Below are positions 1 to 7,994 of a stretch of 26,934 bases of DNA, one piece after another. The notes below the pieces were generated by a model. That model was not told the DNA's origin, ran no database searches, and was given only the letters and a program-made list of their open reading frames with translations. Location: assembly GCA_016722445.1 (NCBI GenBank), contig JADKIZ010000033.1, forward strand, positions 1 through 26,934, in the 5' to 3' direction. Positions within the stretch are counted from its first letter, which is position 1. Each line of letters begins with the position of its first letter. Origin of the DNA: Flavobacteriales bacterium (GTDB taxonomy: Bacteria > Bacteroidota > Bacteroidia > Flavobacteriales_D > Sanyastnellaceae). The translations under genes were made by a program, and so were the position numbers.

Positions 1-9
1 AAGTAAAAC

Positions 10-351
10 ATGAGTTTTTTACCACAACTTAACCTCCTGAGAATGTCCGGCTACACCGTCACAGAAACTACCGACGGATTTGTAACCGAAGGATTCCTGA
101 TCACAAAAGGATGGATCACCAAAGGCGATAAAAAGTGGAAGTTTGACAAAAATCTTGTGGCTAAAATGAATGTCCTCACAGGGAAAGTAAAAGCAGAGCC
201 TAAGAAGTTTGACCTGTTCTACATCGTCGGAAAGTCAGAAACAAAACATTGCTCAAATAGCCTGTATGGTGTGTGTAAAGCAATGGAGAAAGAGTTGAAA
301 AGATCAGGAAACTATCGGATCGGTAAATTTGAAATCCGTCCGAAAAATTAA
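10..351 (+). CDS. Hypothetical 113-aa protein
   Basis: Not recognised. A basic, soluble-looking protein with no signal peptide or membrane segment; the C-terminal third (SLYGVCKAMEKELKRSGN) looks helical. An in-frame TAA lies directly before the ATG at 10, so the start is at 10 or at the internal ATG at 43 (MSGYTVTETTDGF), which may be the more natural N-terminus. It is the first gene seen of the + strand early block and sits about 75 bp upstream of a Bacteroidota-type promoter that serves the next gene, so it probably belongs to a separate upstream operon. Function cannot be inferred. Confidence 0.6.
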   Translation: MSFLPQLNLLRMSGYTVTETTDGFVTEGFLITKGWITKGDKKWKFDKNLVAKMNVLTGKVKAEPKKFDLFYIVGKSETKHCSNSLYGVCKAMEKELKRSGNYRIGKFEIRPKN

Positions 352-373
352 GTGATTTTTAATGTTAAAAGCC

Positions 374-404
374 TTGTGCAAATAATGTTAGTAATGTATA
401 TTTG
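374..404 (+). promoter_or_regulatory. Bacteroidota-type promoter (TTG-N20-TATATTTG)
   Basis: TTG at 374-376 and TATATTTG at 397-404 match the -33 and -7 elements of the Bacteroidota primary sigma factor, with a 20-nt spacer. Exactly the same spacing is seen at 5030, 8191 and 10006 in this window. It lies 22 nt upstream of the ATG at 427 and probably drives the nuclease/SSB gene set. Confidence 0.7.
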
Positions 405-426
405 TAACAAATAAAAGCAGAAATCA

Positions 427-688
427 ATGAACACAATTGAATTGAAACAAACGAAAAGTGACGAGAGAACGCCGCTTGAGATTTTTAATGAAGCCGAAAC
501 GGGTCAGGCGTTTAAAGTCGTGGTCGGGCATGGTGAGGCAATCGGGATGAAATGCCGTGTAAATGGAAAAGTGGCGCTTGTGGACTTGGGACAGGGTGTT
601 CCTTATTATGAACACGGTGACACACACGCCTTTTGCTGACGGCGACATAAAAATCACCCCAATAGATATTAAAATCACCGAGCTATGA
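427..688 (+). CDS. Hypothetical 86-aa protein (frameshifted in this sequence)
   Basis: First gene after the promoter at 374-404. As read it stops at 639 after ...EHGDTHAFC. One surplus T in the TTTT run at 631-634 explains this: without it the frame continues as ADGDIKITPIDIKITEL and stops at 688, overlapping the next ATG by 4 nt (ATGA at 685-688), the typical tight coupling of phage operons. The corrected length (261 nt) is a whole number of codons. The protein is small and acidic, with short beta-strand-like segments (FKVVVGHGEAIGMKCRVNGKVALVDL). No family recognised. Confidence 0.6.
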
Positions 689-854
689 ACGTAGAACTTG
701 ACAAATCGTTTTTATTCGTACATTTACCGCGTTCGTGTTCGCATTGGTTATCCAAAGCAAAGTTTTACTCTCAATACCGCTCCCAAAGGTCGGGGCAACC
801 ATCCTCACCGATGCGAAGCACGAACACCCGACCAGAGGGGGCAACTATTTGCTC
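685..854 (+). other. Unresolved coding stretch before the homing endonuclease
   Basis: An ATG at 685 overlaps the stop of the preceding gene (ATGA), so a gene should begin here, but no single frame is convincing. The frame from 685 begins MNVELDKSFLFVHLPRSC. Another frame reads TNRFYSYIYRVRVRIGYP from about 698. A third reads KVLLSIPLPKVGATILTDAK and runs into the HNH frame. Given the many indels elsewhere, this is probably one short gene broken by frameshifts, possibly truncated by insertion of the homing endonuclease gene that follows. Confidence 0.4.
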
Positions 855-1400
855 ATGGAAGAAATTTGGAAAGACATTCCTAACTACGAAGGAAAGTATC
901 AGGTTAGCAATAAAGGCAGGGTAAAATCAATGGCCAGAAGGGCTAAATCAGGAATAAAAAACGGGCTGACCCATAGACCTGTAAACGAAAGAATATTAAA
1001 ACCATCAATAACAAAAGGATATTATATGGTGGTTTTATCTGACAAAACCAGACACGCATTTACTGTTCATGGATTGGTAGCAAGAGTTTTTATAGGGCCA
1101 AGAAACGGTTTTGTTGTGGATCACATAGATGGGAACAAGCTAAACAACGAATTAGTAAATTTAGAATACGTTTCACCAACTGAAAATTCTTTAAGATACA
1201 GGAGGGCAGCCAAGTCGTCCAGCGTATATGTCGGTGTTTCAAAAAGGCAAAACAAAACAAGGGCGGTTTGGCAAGCAAATATTCAGATAAACAACAAGAA
1301 AACAAATCTGGGAATTTTTCTCACCGAGGAGGAAGCTCATGAGGCGTATCAAAAAGTCAGCAATTCAGTAATTGATAAAAAATACACAAATGAATATTGA
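855..1400 (+). CDS. HNH homing endonuclease (NUMOD4-HNH-AP2)
   Basis: 181 residues. Residues 1-25 (EEIWKDIPNYEGKYQVSNKG) are a NUMOD4 DNA-binding motif. Residues 70-108 form an HNH nuclease core (VHGLVARVF, then VVDHIDGNKLNNEL with H72, D89-H90, N94 and N98). Residues 121-165 resemble an AP2/ERF-type DNA-binding domain (YVGVSKRQNKTRAVWQA). This order is known from free-standing phage homing endonucleases, which cut DNA site-specifically and spread by gene conversion. The start was placed at ATG 855 because the NUMOD4 motif begins there; the open frame extends upstream to 735 without a recognisable domain. The gene overlaps the next one by 11 nt. It is probably a selfish insertion in the nuclease operon. 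Confidence 0.88.
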   Translation: MEEIWKDIPNYEGKYQVSNKGRVKSMARRAKSGIKNGLTHRPVNERILKPSITKGYYMVVLSDKTRHAFTVHGLVARVFIGPRNGFVVDHIDGNKLNNELVNLEYVSPTENSLRYRRAAKSSSVYVGVSKRQNKTRAVWQANIQINNKKTNLGIFLTEEEAHEAYQKVSNSVIDKKYTNEY

Positions 1401-2322
1401 ATTAATTCAGAACTTACTTACTCAGTCGCAGTTTCGTGATATATTGATGTACCGCGCAAACTTTGGACGAAGATCGTACATTAAGCCTCAACCGTTTAAG
1501 GTTTACTCAGGGCTTACAGGAGGTATGTCAGCATCCACGTTTCGTGGCGACATGGCCGATAAACGCCTTGACTCGTGGAAAAAAACACAAGTCGAAATTT
1601 ATGGCAGTGTAGAAAAGGCTGATGCCATGTTGGAATCCATGGCCTATTTTGGAAGCGCAGTTCATGAAGCCCTTGTGGATATTTGGAACAGCCAATGTTT
1701 TGAATTCGATAGCGATAAAGCCAGAGAAATGTTCATGGAGTCAGACAGAAGGCTTGGACTAACACATAACGAATCCTTGGTTTCACAAAAAGTCCTTGAA
1801 TACCACATGGCTATTGCGTCGCTTATGCAATTCATATACGACGAGGTTTCTGACATATTAGCAATAGAAACAATGGCTATTTGCGAGGAATTAATTTTAG
1901 CAACGCCAATCGACTTAACCTGCACATTAAAAGACGGGCGTAGAGTTTCACTAAACATTAAGACCAGCTCTCAGATTAACGACCATCATTTGAACCAAGC
2001 AGCAATGGAAGCGGTTATGTGGAATGAAACGTATCCAGAGTATCAAGTAGTAGGGTCAGGAATCATTCGCCCTAAATCATGGAAACTTGACAAAGTGCCT
2101 ACTTACGACCTCAAGATTATGAAGATGGACGAGGTGAATGAAAGAGCAAGAATAATGCGTAAAAAAATGATAGCCTGTCTTGAAGACCCAGAGTCAAGCT
2201 ATGCGAATTTCGATCAAAGAGAGCGTATCTTTACAGGTAAAATCAAACTCGGTGAAGCCCCGAAGATCGTCACTAAAACGATTGAGCAAGCCTTCGTCGA
2301 AAGCCAACAAGTAAATCAATAA
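1390..2322 (+). CDS. PD-(D/E)XK-like nuclease (RecB/Cas4-type exonuclease)
   Basis: 310 residues with the layout of the RecB-type PD-(D/E)XK fold: GSAVHE at 88-93 (the GxxxHE motif), an acidic helix ending in CEEL at about 165-168, PID at 173-175 supplying the first metal-binding Asp, NIKTS at 189-193 supplying the Lys, and a downstream helix with Q203 (HLNQAAMEA). Known relatives are phage 5'-3' exonucleases used in recombination and end processing. The position usually held by Asp/Glu in (D/E)xK is Asn here (N189), which is unusual. Start taken at ATG 1390 (MNIELIQN), which overlaps the HNH gene end; an upstream ATT/ATG region at 1372 is less likely. The next gene is an SSB, which fits a recombination pair. 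Confidence 0.75.
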   Translation: MNIELIQNLLTQSQFRDILMYRANFGRRSYIKPQPFKVYSGLTGGMSASTFRGDMADKRLDSWKKTQVEIYGSVEKADAMLESMAYFGSAVHEALVDIWNSQCFEFDSDKAREMFMESDRRLGLTHNESLVSQKVLEYHMAIASLMQFIYDEVSDILAIETMAICEELILATPIDLTCTLKDGRRVSLNIKTSSQINDHHLNQAAMEAVMWNETYPEYQVVGSGIIRPKSWKLDKVPTYDLKIMKMDEVNERARIMRKKMIACLEDPESSYANFDQRERIFTGKIKLGEAPKIVTKTIEQAFVESQQVNQ

Positions 2323-2342
2323 TTTAACATAATCAATTTAAC

Positions 2343-3154
2343 ATGAGTGATTTCAAAAACAAACTGAAACAGTCGCAAGGCGGCGGTTCTCAGTATCCAA
2401 AACTTCCCGTGGTTCACACCGTTGAACTCAAGGAAGCAGGTTCAGACGTAGAATTTCAAATATACGACAAAGACCAAAAAGTAAACGTGAAATATGCTGG
2501 CGAAATCTCAGGAATCCTGATCGGTACGGCTATGCAGGTTTCCTCATACTCCGATAACCTTGGACGAAACGGAGGTCAATACAAATCCGATTTTTACGTA
2601 AACAACAAAAATGTGGTTCTTTTCGCGCCAACGGCCAACGGTTACAAAGTGGTTTCTAAAGGAACGATGGATGAAGTTGAAAAGTACATCAACGAAAACA
2701 GCACGGGAACCGCCAAAAAAAGACAAGTAATTTTTGTTCTTACTCCCGCCGGACTTCTTGCGGTTGTCACAAATCTTTCAATCGCCATCGACCAAATCGA
2801 TAAACACAGAGAATCTTTGACCGAAAACCAAATCGTGTTGACGGCAAAACTTTTTGATGAGAAAGACGAGTCTATTTCAAAGAAGGCTAAAGAGTTCCTT
2901 GTAAATTCAGAACGAAGAACCCGCCTAAATACGCCTCTGTTTCGGTTGGGCAACCTATCACAGAAGAACTTTGGAATGAACTTGGCGCTGATTACACTAT
3001 CGAGCAGTTTACATCTTGGAAGAAATACCGCGAATCAGGCGGTCAAGGGGAGTCGGAAGCAAAAGACCCCGTGAGCGAATGGGCGGAGCAAGCACCAACA
3101 TCGGGTTCACAAGCCACAAGTGCTGATGGGGATTTTCAAGATTTACCCTTCTGA
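2343..3154 (+). CDS. Single-stranded DNA-binding protein (frameshifted in this sequence)
   Basis: As read, the frame stops at 3074 with a non-natural tail. Adding one A to the AAA run at about 2899-2903 restores the reading ...EFLVKFRTKNPPKYASV...WKKYRESGGQ...ADGDFQDLPF, stopping at 3154, and gives exactly 271 codons. The acidic C-terminal end DGDFQDLPF is the hallmark by which SSB proteins recruit replication and repair partners. The N-terminal two thirds (beta-rich, with basic/aromatic patches such as NNKNVVLF and KKRQVIFVL) could be the OB-like ssDNA-binding part, though no classical SSB signature is visible. It lies between a recombination nuclease and a NinB-like gene. The SSB role rests mainly on the tail and on context. 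Confidence 0.72.
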
Positions 3155-3178
3155 TAACTATTTGATATTCAGTAATTT

Positions 3179-3619
3179 ATGCAATTCCACGGGGTCATAA
3201 AGAAAGGCACAGGGAAAGCAACCGTTTATCGGGAGCGCGATATGAGAAATTATATCGCCTCCCTTGGACGGGATGATAAGGACGTAGAGATAACCTTCGA
3301 CATTGGTAAAAGGAAAAGAAAGAGGAGTAGGGACGCGAACGATTTTTACTGGTTCTGTTTATCTCTTGTCGTGGAAAGGATGTTAGAACTTGGTCATGAG
3401 GTCGATAAAGACTTAATGCACGAGTTTTTTAAAGGTAGGTTTCTTTATACCGAGTTTTTAGACGAAACAACGGGGGAAATTTTAAGGATACCCCGTAGCA
3501 CCACCGAGGTAAGTTCAGATGAATTTTGGGCTTATCTTGAAGAAATTAAGCGGTTCGCGGCACAGACACTAAGTTTGGTGATCCCTGAACCCGGAGAACA
3601 AATAGAAATTGATTTATGA
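3179..3619 (+). CDS. NinB-like recombination protein
   Basis: 146 residues. Shows the signature of the NinB/ORF-type phage recombination family: a basic stretch followed by RSxxANxFYW (KRKRSRDANDFYWFCLSLVV, about 46-65), then an amphipathic helix, HEFFKGRFL at about 85-93, and a C-terminal helical part with EFWAYLEEIKRFAAQ. Family members bind ssDNA and assist recombination mediators. It follows the SSB and its stop overlaps the ATG of the next gene (ATGA at 3616-3619). The reading frame is undamaged. Assignment is by motif memory only, so the family is likely but not proven. Confidence 0.6.
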   Translation: MQFHGVIKKGTGKATVYRERDMRNYIASLGRDDKDVEITFDIGKRKRKRSRDANDFYWFCLSLVVERMLELGHEVDKDLMHEFFKGRFLYTEFLDETTGEILRIPRSTTEVSSDEFWAYLEEIKRFAAQTLSLVIPEPGEQIEIDL

Positions 3620-4003
3620 AAAACAAACTTATCAACTAAAACGCTGGAATAATCGTATCCGCCGCCATTCTTGCCTACATCTACACCTCAGTAGAATCGG
3701 ACTCGCGCGATAAAAAGTTCAGGAATATCGTGCAAGATCAACTTGAATTACAGAACCAAAAGGCCGACTCCCCCATAGAGGCGACAAAAACTTTATGAGG
3801 AAGCAATAGACCGACTCAGGTACTCAATCAACGAGAGCCAAATGGAGGTCATAACAGTTGAGAAAGAAAAGACGAAGATTTATAACAACTACATCGAGAA
3901 TGTGGTGCGTTATAGTGGCGATCCGAAGTTAGATACAGTATTCACCAAAGATAGCATCGACTTTTATCAGCGAGTTCAAAGCGGATGGATGTTTAAAAAA
4001 TAA
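3616..4003 (+). pseudogene. Broken gene: N-terminal membrane anchor plus coiled coil (Rz-like shape)
   Basis: Starts at an ATG overlapping the previous stop. Reads MKNKLIN, then an in-frame TAA (3637-3639), then NAGIIVSAAILAYIYTS, a clear single membrane anchor, followed by a charged helical region (DKKFRNIVQDQLELQNQK). A one-base shift near 3780 continues the protein as RQKLYEEAIDRLRYSINESQ... to ...VQSGWMFKK and a TAA at 4001-4003. With the shift corrected the length is 129 codons. The layout (N-in membrane anchor, periplasmic coiled coil) resembles an inner-membrane spanin, and the next gene encodes an exported protein. However, the gene is far from the lysis genes, so the role is open. 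The lesions may be sequence errors rather than decay. Confidence 0.5.
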
Positions 4004-4007
4004 TATC

Positions 4008-4415
4008 ATGAAAAAAATCACTTTAATACTTATGTTATTGCCCGCCGTCGTGTGGTCGCAAAAAATGACGGTAGCCCAAGCAGACTCATTAAAGGCTGCA
4101 AACAATTTGAAATATATGTTCGTAGTGTCATTCGATAGGATGCTATATGAATACGCCCTACGGGTGAACTGTGAAACCGTGGACTCCATTAAAAACGTGA
4201 TCATTAGAGATTACGAACGATTGACGGGTATTCAAGCTGCGTCCGCAGAAGAAAGACAAAAGGCGTATAACCAAAAATTAGAAGTCGCCCGACTTTCTCA
4301 GGAATTACTTGATTCCACGATTGGTTCTGAGAAACGGGCTATCCGCCGGAAGAACTTTTGGAAGACCACCGCGATTGTCGGGATACCCGCGTCGATCATC
4401 GGTGGGTTTGTTTAG
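4008..4415 (+). CDS. Exported protein with signal peptide
   Basis: 135 residues. Residues 1-18 (MKKITLILMLLPAVVWSQ) form a typical Sec signal peptide with a likely cleavage site after WSQ or VWS; there is no lipobox Cys. The mature part is helical and charged (DSLKAANNLKY, EERQKAYNQKLEVARLSQELLDS), followed by a basic patch KRAIRRKNFW and a hydrophobic C-terminal end (TAIVGIPASIIGGFV) that may be a second membrane segment. The stop at 4415 follows a T-run and the end may be slightly longer in reality. It follows by 5 nt a broken gene with a membrane anchor and coiled coil; the two could act together in the envelope (a spanin-like pair is one possibility). No family recognised. Confidence 0.6.
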   Translation: MKKITLILMLLPAVVWSQKMTVAQADSLKAANNLKYMFVVSFDRMLYEYALRVNCETVDSIKNVIIRDYERLTGIQAASAEERQKAYNQKLEVARLSQELLDSTIGSEKRAIRRKNFWKTTAIVGIPASIIGGFV

Positions 4416-4471
4416 CAACGAAGATGTCAAAGAACTGACGGTAAATATACAACAATTATCACTTAAAAGCA

Positions 4472-4996
4472 ATGGTAAATCTGATAAAACCTAAAACTTT
4501 TCCGATCTCAACCATAGACAAAATGATGGAAAAAATCATTCTTGAAATATGTGAGGCCGAGAATCTTAATCCAATTGTATTTAAGTCAAAGCACAAAGGT
4601 CAAGAGTATGTTGAGGTAAGGCAGATATACGCCGCATTAATGTACGACAAGTTCGTAGGTATGGGCATATCGCTCGCAAGGGTCGGGAGAACGATTAACC
4701 GCGACCACGCGACGGTAAAGCATTGTTGTAAAGTGGTTCAAGATAGAATCGAAATTTGGCCAAACTTTCCATCGCGTGTCGCCCACATAGAATCCATCAT
4801 TGATGCGGTGATCAGACCGTGGCTATACCCCAACACCAGAGAATACTTGAGTTCAGAGATTTATAAGTTAAAGCAAAAAATCGAGAAACATGAACAAGAA
4901 CTACACGAACTGGACGAAATTGAGGGAGTTGTTAACGAGGGAGACGCCGCCGTTGCCGTACGTGCTGAACATTGGGTTAATGGTAATGGGTATTAG
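4472..4996 (+). CDS. DnaA domain IV-like replication protein
   Basis: 174 residues. Residues 65-90 (ISLARVGRTINRDHATVKHCCK) reproduce the DnaA domain IV signature, a helix-turn-helix ending in RDHxTVxH (77-84), which in DnaA contacts the DnaA box. The domain is preceded by an N-terminal helix with the usual hydrophobic pattern (MMEKIILEICEAENLNP) and followed by a coiled coil (LSSEIYKLKQKIEKHEQELHELDE). There is no AAA+ domain, so it is a stand-alone DNA-binding module probably used to recognise the phage origin or recruit host replication proteins. The last 25 residues (from about EGVVNEGD) look less natural, and a different gene runs through the same DNA in another frame, so the true C-terminus is uncertain. 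Confidence 0.72.
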   Translation: MVNLIKPKTFPISTIDKMMEKIILEICEAENLNPIVFKSKHKGQEYVEVRQIYAALMYDKFVGMGISLARVGRTINRDHATVKHCCKVVQDRIEIWPNFPSRVAHIESIIDAVIRPWLYPNTREYLSSEIYKLKQKIEKHEQELHELDEIEGVVNEGDAAVAVRAEHWVNGNGY

Positions 4997-5033
4997 TATC
5001 CCGATCCTCATTTATTTTTGGGTGAACTCTTGA
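4890..5033 (+). CDS. Small membrane protein overlapping the DnaA-like gene
   Basis: A 47-residue frame starting MNKNYTNWTKLRELL, a basic N-terminus, followed by a strongly hydrophobic segment (YVLNIGLMVMGISIPILIYF) and a short WVNS tail. It overlaps the last 107 nt of the DnaA-like frame in another reading frame and ends at the TGA within the following promoter (TTGAC at 5030). The amino-acid composition and the single clean membrane helix suggest it is real. Alternatively, an indel has run the DnaA-like frame past its true stop. No family recognised. Confidence 0.45.
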   Translation: MNKNYTNWTKLRELLTRETPPLPYVLNIGLMVMGISIPILIYFWVNS

Positions 5034-5060
5034 CTTTTTAATCTGATTTTAATACATTTG
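5030..5060 (+). promoter_or_regulatory. Bacteroidota-type promoter (TTG-N20-TACATTTG)
   Basis: TTGAC at 5030-5034 and TACATTTG at 5053-5060, spacer 20 nt. It lies 19 nt before the ATG at 5080 and is placed to drive the DUF4373-like/primase-helicase operon. Confidence 0.72.
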
Positions 5061-5070
5061 CTTCGCAAAT
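5056..5070. promoter_or_regulatory. Small palindrome overlapping the -7 element (possible operator)
   Basis: ATTTGC-TTC-GCAAAT, a perfect 6-bp inverted repeat with a 3-nt centre. It covers the last bases of the -7 box and the expected transcription start. Such placement suits repressor binding, or a hairpin at the 5' end of the transcript. Not found at the other three promoters with the same box. Confidence 0.35.
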
Positions 5071-5079
5071 TATTTAAGG

Positions 5080-5382
5080 ATGTTCAAAATATTCGCACAT
5101 ACCGCATACCCGCCTCATCCGAGGATGTTTTGCCAAGAATTTTCTTTATGTCTGGCGGGAGCGGTGTTGTGCAATCTCATGTCAAAAACAGTAATATTTT
5201 CATCGTCCGAAAATCACACCGATACAATGGACGTAATGAGCAATGGAAGTTACGGCGTTTCTTTTGTCGTTAGAGATAGCGACAACGGCAATCCGGCTCA
5301 CATCTGCCTGTCTCTATATGATCTGCAAAGTCTGATTGACGAGCTTCAAGTTATTTTGAAAAGACAAGAAAAAGAACAATGA
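5080..5382 (+). CDS. Hypothetical protein (up to 100 aa), start uncertain
   Basis: First frame after the promoter at 5030-5060. Read from ATG 5080 it gives 100 residues. An alternative start at ATG 5179 gives a 67-residue protein (MSKTVIFSSSENHTDTMDVM...) whose body (GVSFVVRDSDNGNPAHICLSLYDLQSLIDELQVIL) looks like a compact alpha/beta fold. The first 33 residues, rich in Pro, His and Cys, look unnatural and may be untranslated leader or frameshifted sequence. The C-terminal DLQSLIDELQ helix is amphipathic. The stop overlaps the next ATG (5379), so it is coupled to the replication operon. No family recognised. Confidence 0.55.
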   Translation: MFKIFAHTAYPPHPRMFCQEFSLCLAGAVLCNLMSKTVIFSSSENHTDTMDVMSNGSYGVSFVVRDSDNGNPAHICLSLYDLQSLIDELQVILKRQEKEQ

Positions 5383-6160
5383 AAGAAACGTACTATTTCA
5401 GTCACGACTACAACGCTCGTTCTGACATAAAAATCAAAAAACTTATTGCCAAGCATGGTATGGTTGGGTATGGTGTTTTTTGGGCTATCGTGGAAGATTT
5501 GTACAATAATGCAAACGCATTGCCATCGGATTACGAAAGCATTGCGTTTGATATACGGTCGGAAAGCGATCTTGTTAAGTCGGTAGTAAATGACTTCGAT
5601 TTGTTCGTGATTGATGGTAACACTTTTGGAAGTTCTTCTGTTGAAAGGAGGTTAAATGAGCGAAATGCTAAGTCTGAGTCGGCACGCCAGAACGCCTAAA
5701 ACGTTGGGAAAATATGCGGTCGCATAGCGATGGTATTCCGACCGCATTGCCTTCGCAATCCGAGGGCAATGCTATAAAGGAAAGGAAAGGAAAGGAAAGT
5801 AAAAGAAAAGAAAAGAAAGAATTTGTAGCGCCTTCTGTTTTGGAAGTTCAGGCATATTTCTCCGAAAACGGATGGAAACCAGAACTTGGAACACGGGCAT
5901 ACAACCACTATCACCCTGAATGGAAAAATAGTCAAGGCAAAAAAGTCTTGAATTGGAAACAGACCATGAGGACGGTTTGGATGGATGAAAGTAAAAATCT
6001 AAACATGAAAATGGCCGCGCCAAAAATCAACGGCCAAAAAATCCCTGTGTCAGTTAACATTTATGAATGCATCGTGAAATACAACGATGGAACAAGTTTA
6101 ATCTTGCCAAAAGCTGAGTGTAAACAAATTATAGAAGAATACAACCTTGATCAAGACTAA
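5379..6160 (+). CDS. DUF4373 (Lin1244/Lin1753-like) replication-associated protein, frameshifted
   Basis: Residues 1-105 (YYFSHDYNARSDIKIKKLIAKHG...GYGVFWAIVEDLYN) match the Lin1244/Lin1753 N-terminal domain (DUF4373), a winged-helix module found in phage replication proteins that stand upstream of helicase or primase genes. As read the frame stops at 5699. One missing base at about 5696 (probably a C) joins it as QNA-x-KRWENMRSHSDG to the frame running to 6160, giving 261 codons. Then follows a Lys/Glu/Arg-rich linker encoded by a purine tract (5776-5818) and a C-terminal module (VLEVQAYFSENGWKPELG...VLNWKQTMRTVW) of the type seen at the ends of such proteins. It overlaps the primase start by 14 nt. 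Likely a DNA-binding loader or initiator. Confidence 0.75.
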
Positions 6161-7994
6161 TCAACATAACCTGATTTTCAATCCAAACTTGAAAAGTCAA
6201 AAGGTCGCTTGCCCGAAATGTTCAGGCGAGAGAAAAAACAAGGCTGACAAGTCTCTTTCTGTAAATGCTGAAAAAGGCGTGTTCCATTGCCATCATTGCG
6301 GCTGGTCAGGCAGGATCGACGGGTGGGCTCCAGATTTAACGGAATATCAAAAGCCAAAAAGATCGAATTGGACACCACTTGGTGATGCCGCGTCGGTTTT
6401 TTTAAAGTCCAGAGGGTTTAGTATTGAGACCATTCAGAAAAACAAACTGATACAAAAAAAATTCGGCAAAGATGATTTTATCGGGTATCCATACTTTATT
6501 CCTAATGAAAAAGAACCAGTAAACATCAAATGGCGAGGAGTAGGGCCAAAAGAATTTCGTCAGGAGGCTGGAACTTACAGGGTTTTGTACAATATTACCT
6601 TGTGGGGCGAAACCGACGAACTCATTTGGGTCGAGGGTGAAAATGACGTTATAGCCCTGAATGAATGTGGTATATGGAACGTAACAACACTAAGCGACGG
6701 CGCTATTAACGAAAACGACCAATCTATTGACGGAAAACTCAAAAGCCTTCACAACAGTTTTGAATGGATTAAACACTTTCGGTCACACATTCTTGCGGGA
6801 GATGGATGGCCCCGGAAAAAGGCTCAGGGAGGAGTTGATTAAAATACTCAATCCAGCAAAATGTAAGATCGTGGATTGGCCAGACGGAATAAAAGACGCA
6901 AATCAAGCCCTTTTAACGCACGGGAAAGACTTTACGGTGTCTTGTATCAAATCAGCAGCAAAAGTTCCTTTAAGCGGCGTTTTACGGCTTTCTGATAGGC
7001 TACCTGACATGATTGATAGTTTCCGAAATGGAAAACCAATTGGAGAAGAAACTTATTTTGGGCTATTTGACACCCTTTTCAGGTGGAAAAAAGGGCAGTC
7101 TAACCTGTGGACAGGTTATGCTAACATGGGTAAAAGCACGTTTTTAAACCAACTTATTCTCACAAAGTCAATTATGGATGATTGGAAATGGGCTGTTTTT
7201 TCTCCAGAAAACTACCCTGCCGACGACTTTTATGATGACTTGATTGAGATGTACGCAGGAGCGCAAGTGTCAGATCATTATGGCCACAAATGACAGAGGA
7301 ACAATACGTTGAAGCGGCAAGATTTATAGACCAACATATCGTTTTCATTTATCCTGATGAACGTCATTCGGTTAAAACCCTTCATGAACTTTTTGAAAAC
7401 CTAATACTTGAACACGGGATAGACGGAGTGGTTGTTGATCCGTACAATCAGATAGAAAAATTAGGCGAAAACACAACCGAACAGGAGGTCGCTGAATTTA
7501 TGAAGGCGGTAAACAGGTTTGCTAAGTATCACGGAATAGTTTACAATATTGTGATCCACCCTAAAAACCTGAGTTTGCCAAAAGGAGAAGAGTTTAAAGC
7601 GGCAGACATTAATAATTTAGCGGTGGCGCGATGTGGGGAAATATGGCTTTACGACATAATTTCGGTACCACAGGCCCAATTGGTTTTCCGACAGGGTAAA
7701 CGCCGAGGCTTCGTAGTAGTCCTCCAGAAAATCAAAAGAAAAAGAACAGGTGGCCAACAAGGGCAAGCTACTTTTTACCATGATTTTTTAAAAGCAAGGT
7801 ATTATTCGGTTTCTCAAGACGGATCGGGTAAGAAATATTATTGCGACCCAGACAGAAGAGCGGCCAAAGATCAGAATGCTTTATGGGATATGGAAAGCAA
7901 GTCGTCGATTAAACCTAACACGAGTTTTGCTGTAAGTTCTCAGGACGTAAAAGAATCGGAAAACCCCTTTGAAACCGACCCGCTAACACCATGA
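6147..7994 (+). CDS. Primase-helicase (zinc ribbon, TOPRIM, RecA/DnaB-like core), broken by several indels
   Basis: One gene read in three pieces (6147-6842, 6727-7293, 7290-7994). The first has a zinc ribbon (C22, C25, C48, C51; CPKC...CHHC) and TOPRIM motif WVEGENDV (E163), then ILAGD at the start of the DxD motif, which continues in the next frame as MDGPGKRLREEL. The second has Walker A (GYANMGKST, about 7114-7140). The third has Walker B (GIDGVVVDPYNQ) and, after an unreadable stretch, QKIKRKRTGGQQGQA, the conserved C-terminal part of DnaB-type helicases. In 7618-7725 the expected GGAMWGN...IISVHRPNWFSDRVNAEAS appears only when reading across three frames, so at least four indels lie there. 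The family makes RNA primers and unwinds the fork 5'-3', as in T7 gp4. The start is TTG at 6147, because a stop lies just before it in frame. Confidence 0.85.

Noticed and set aside
5776..5818. Purine-rich tract GGAAAGGAAAGG... as a regulatory repeat
   Set aside because: It encodes the Lys/Glu/Arg-rich linker common in DUF4373-type proteins.
6727..7293. Programmed frameshifting or separately made subunits of the primase-helicase
   Set aside because: At least six shifts fall within one gene, including inside the conserved RecA core, and similar indels occur across the window; read error is simpler.
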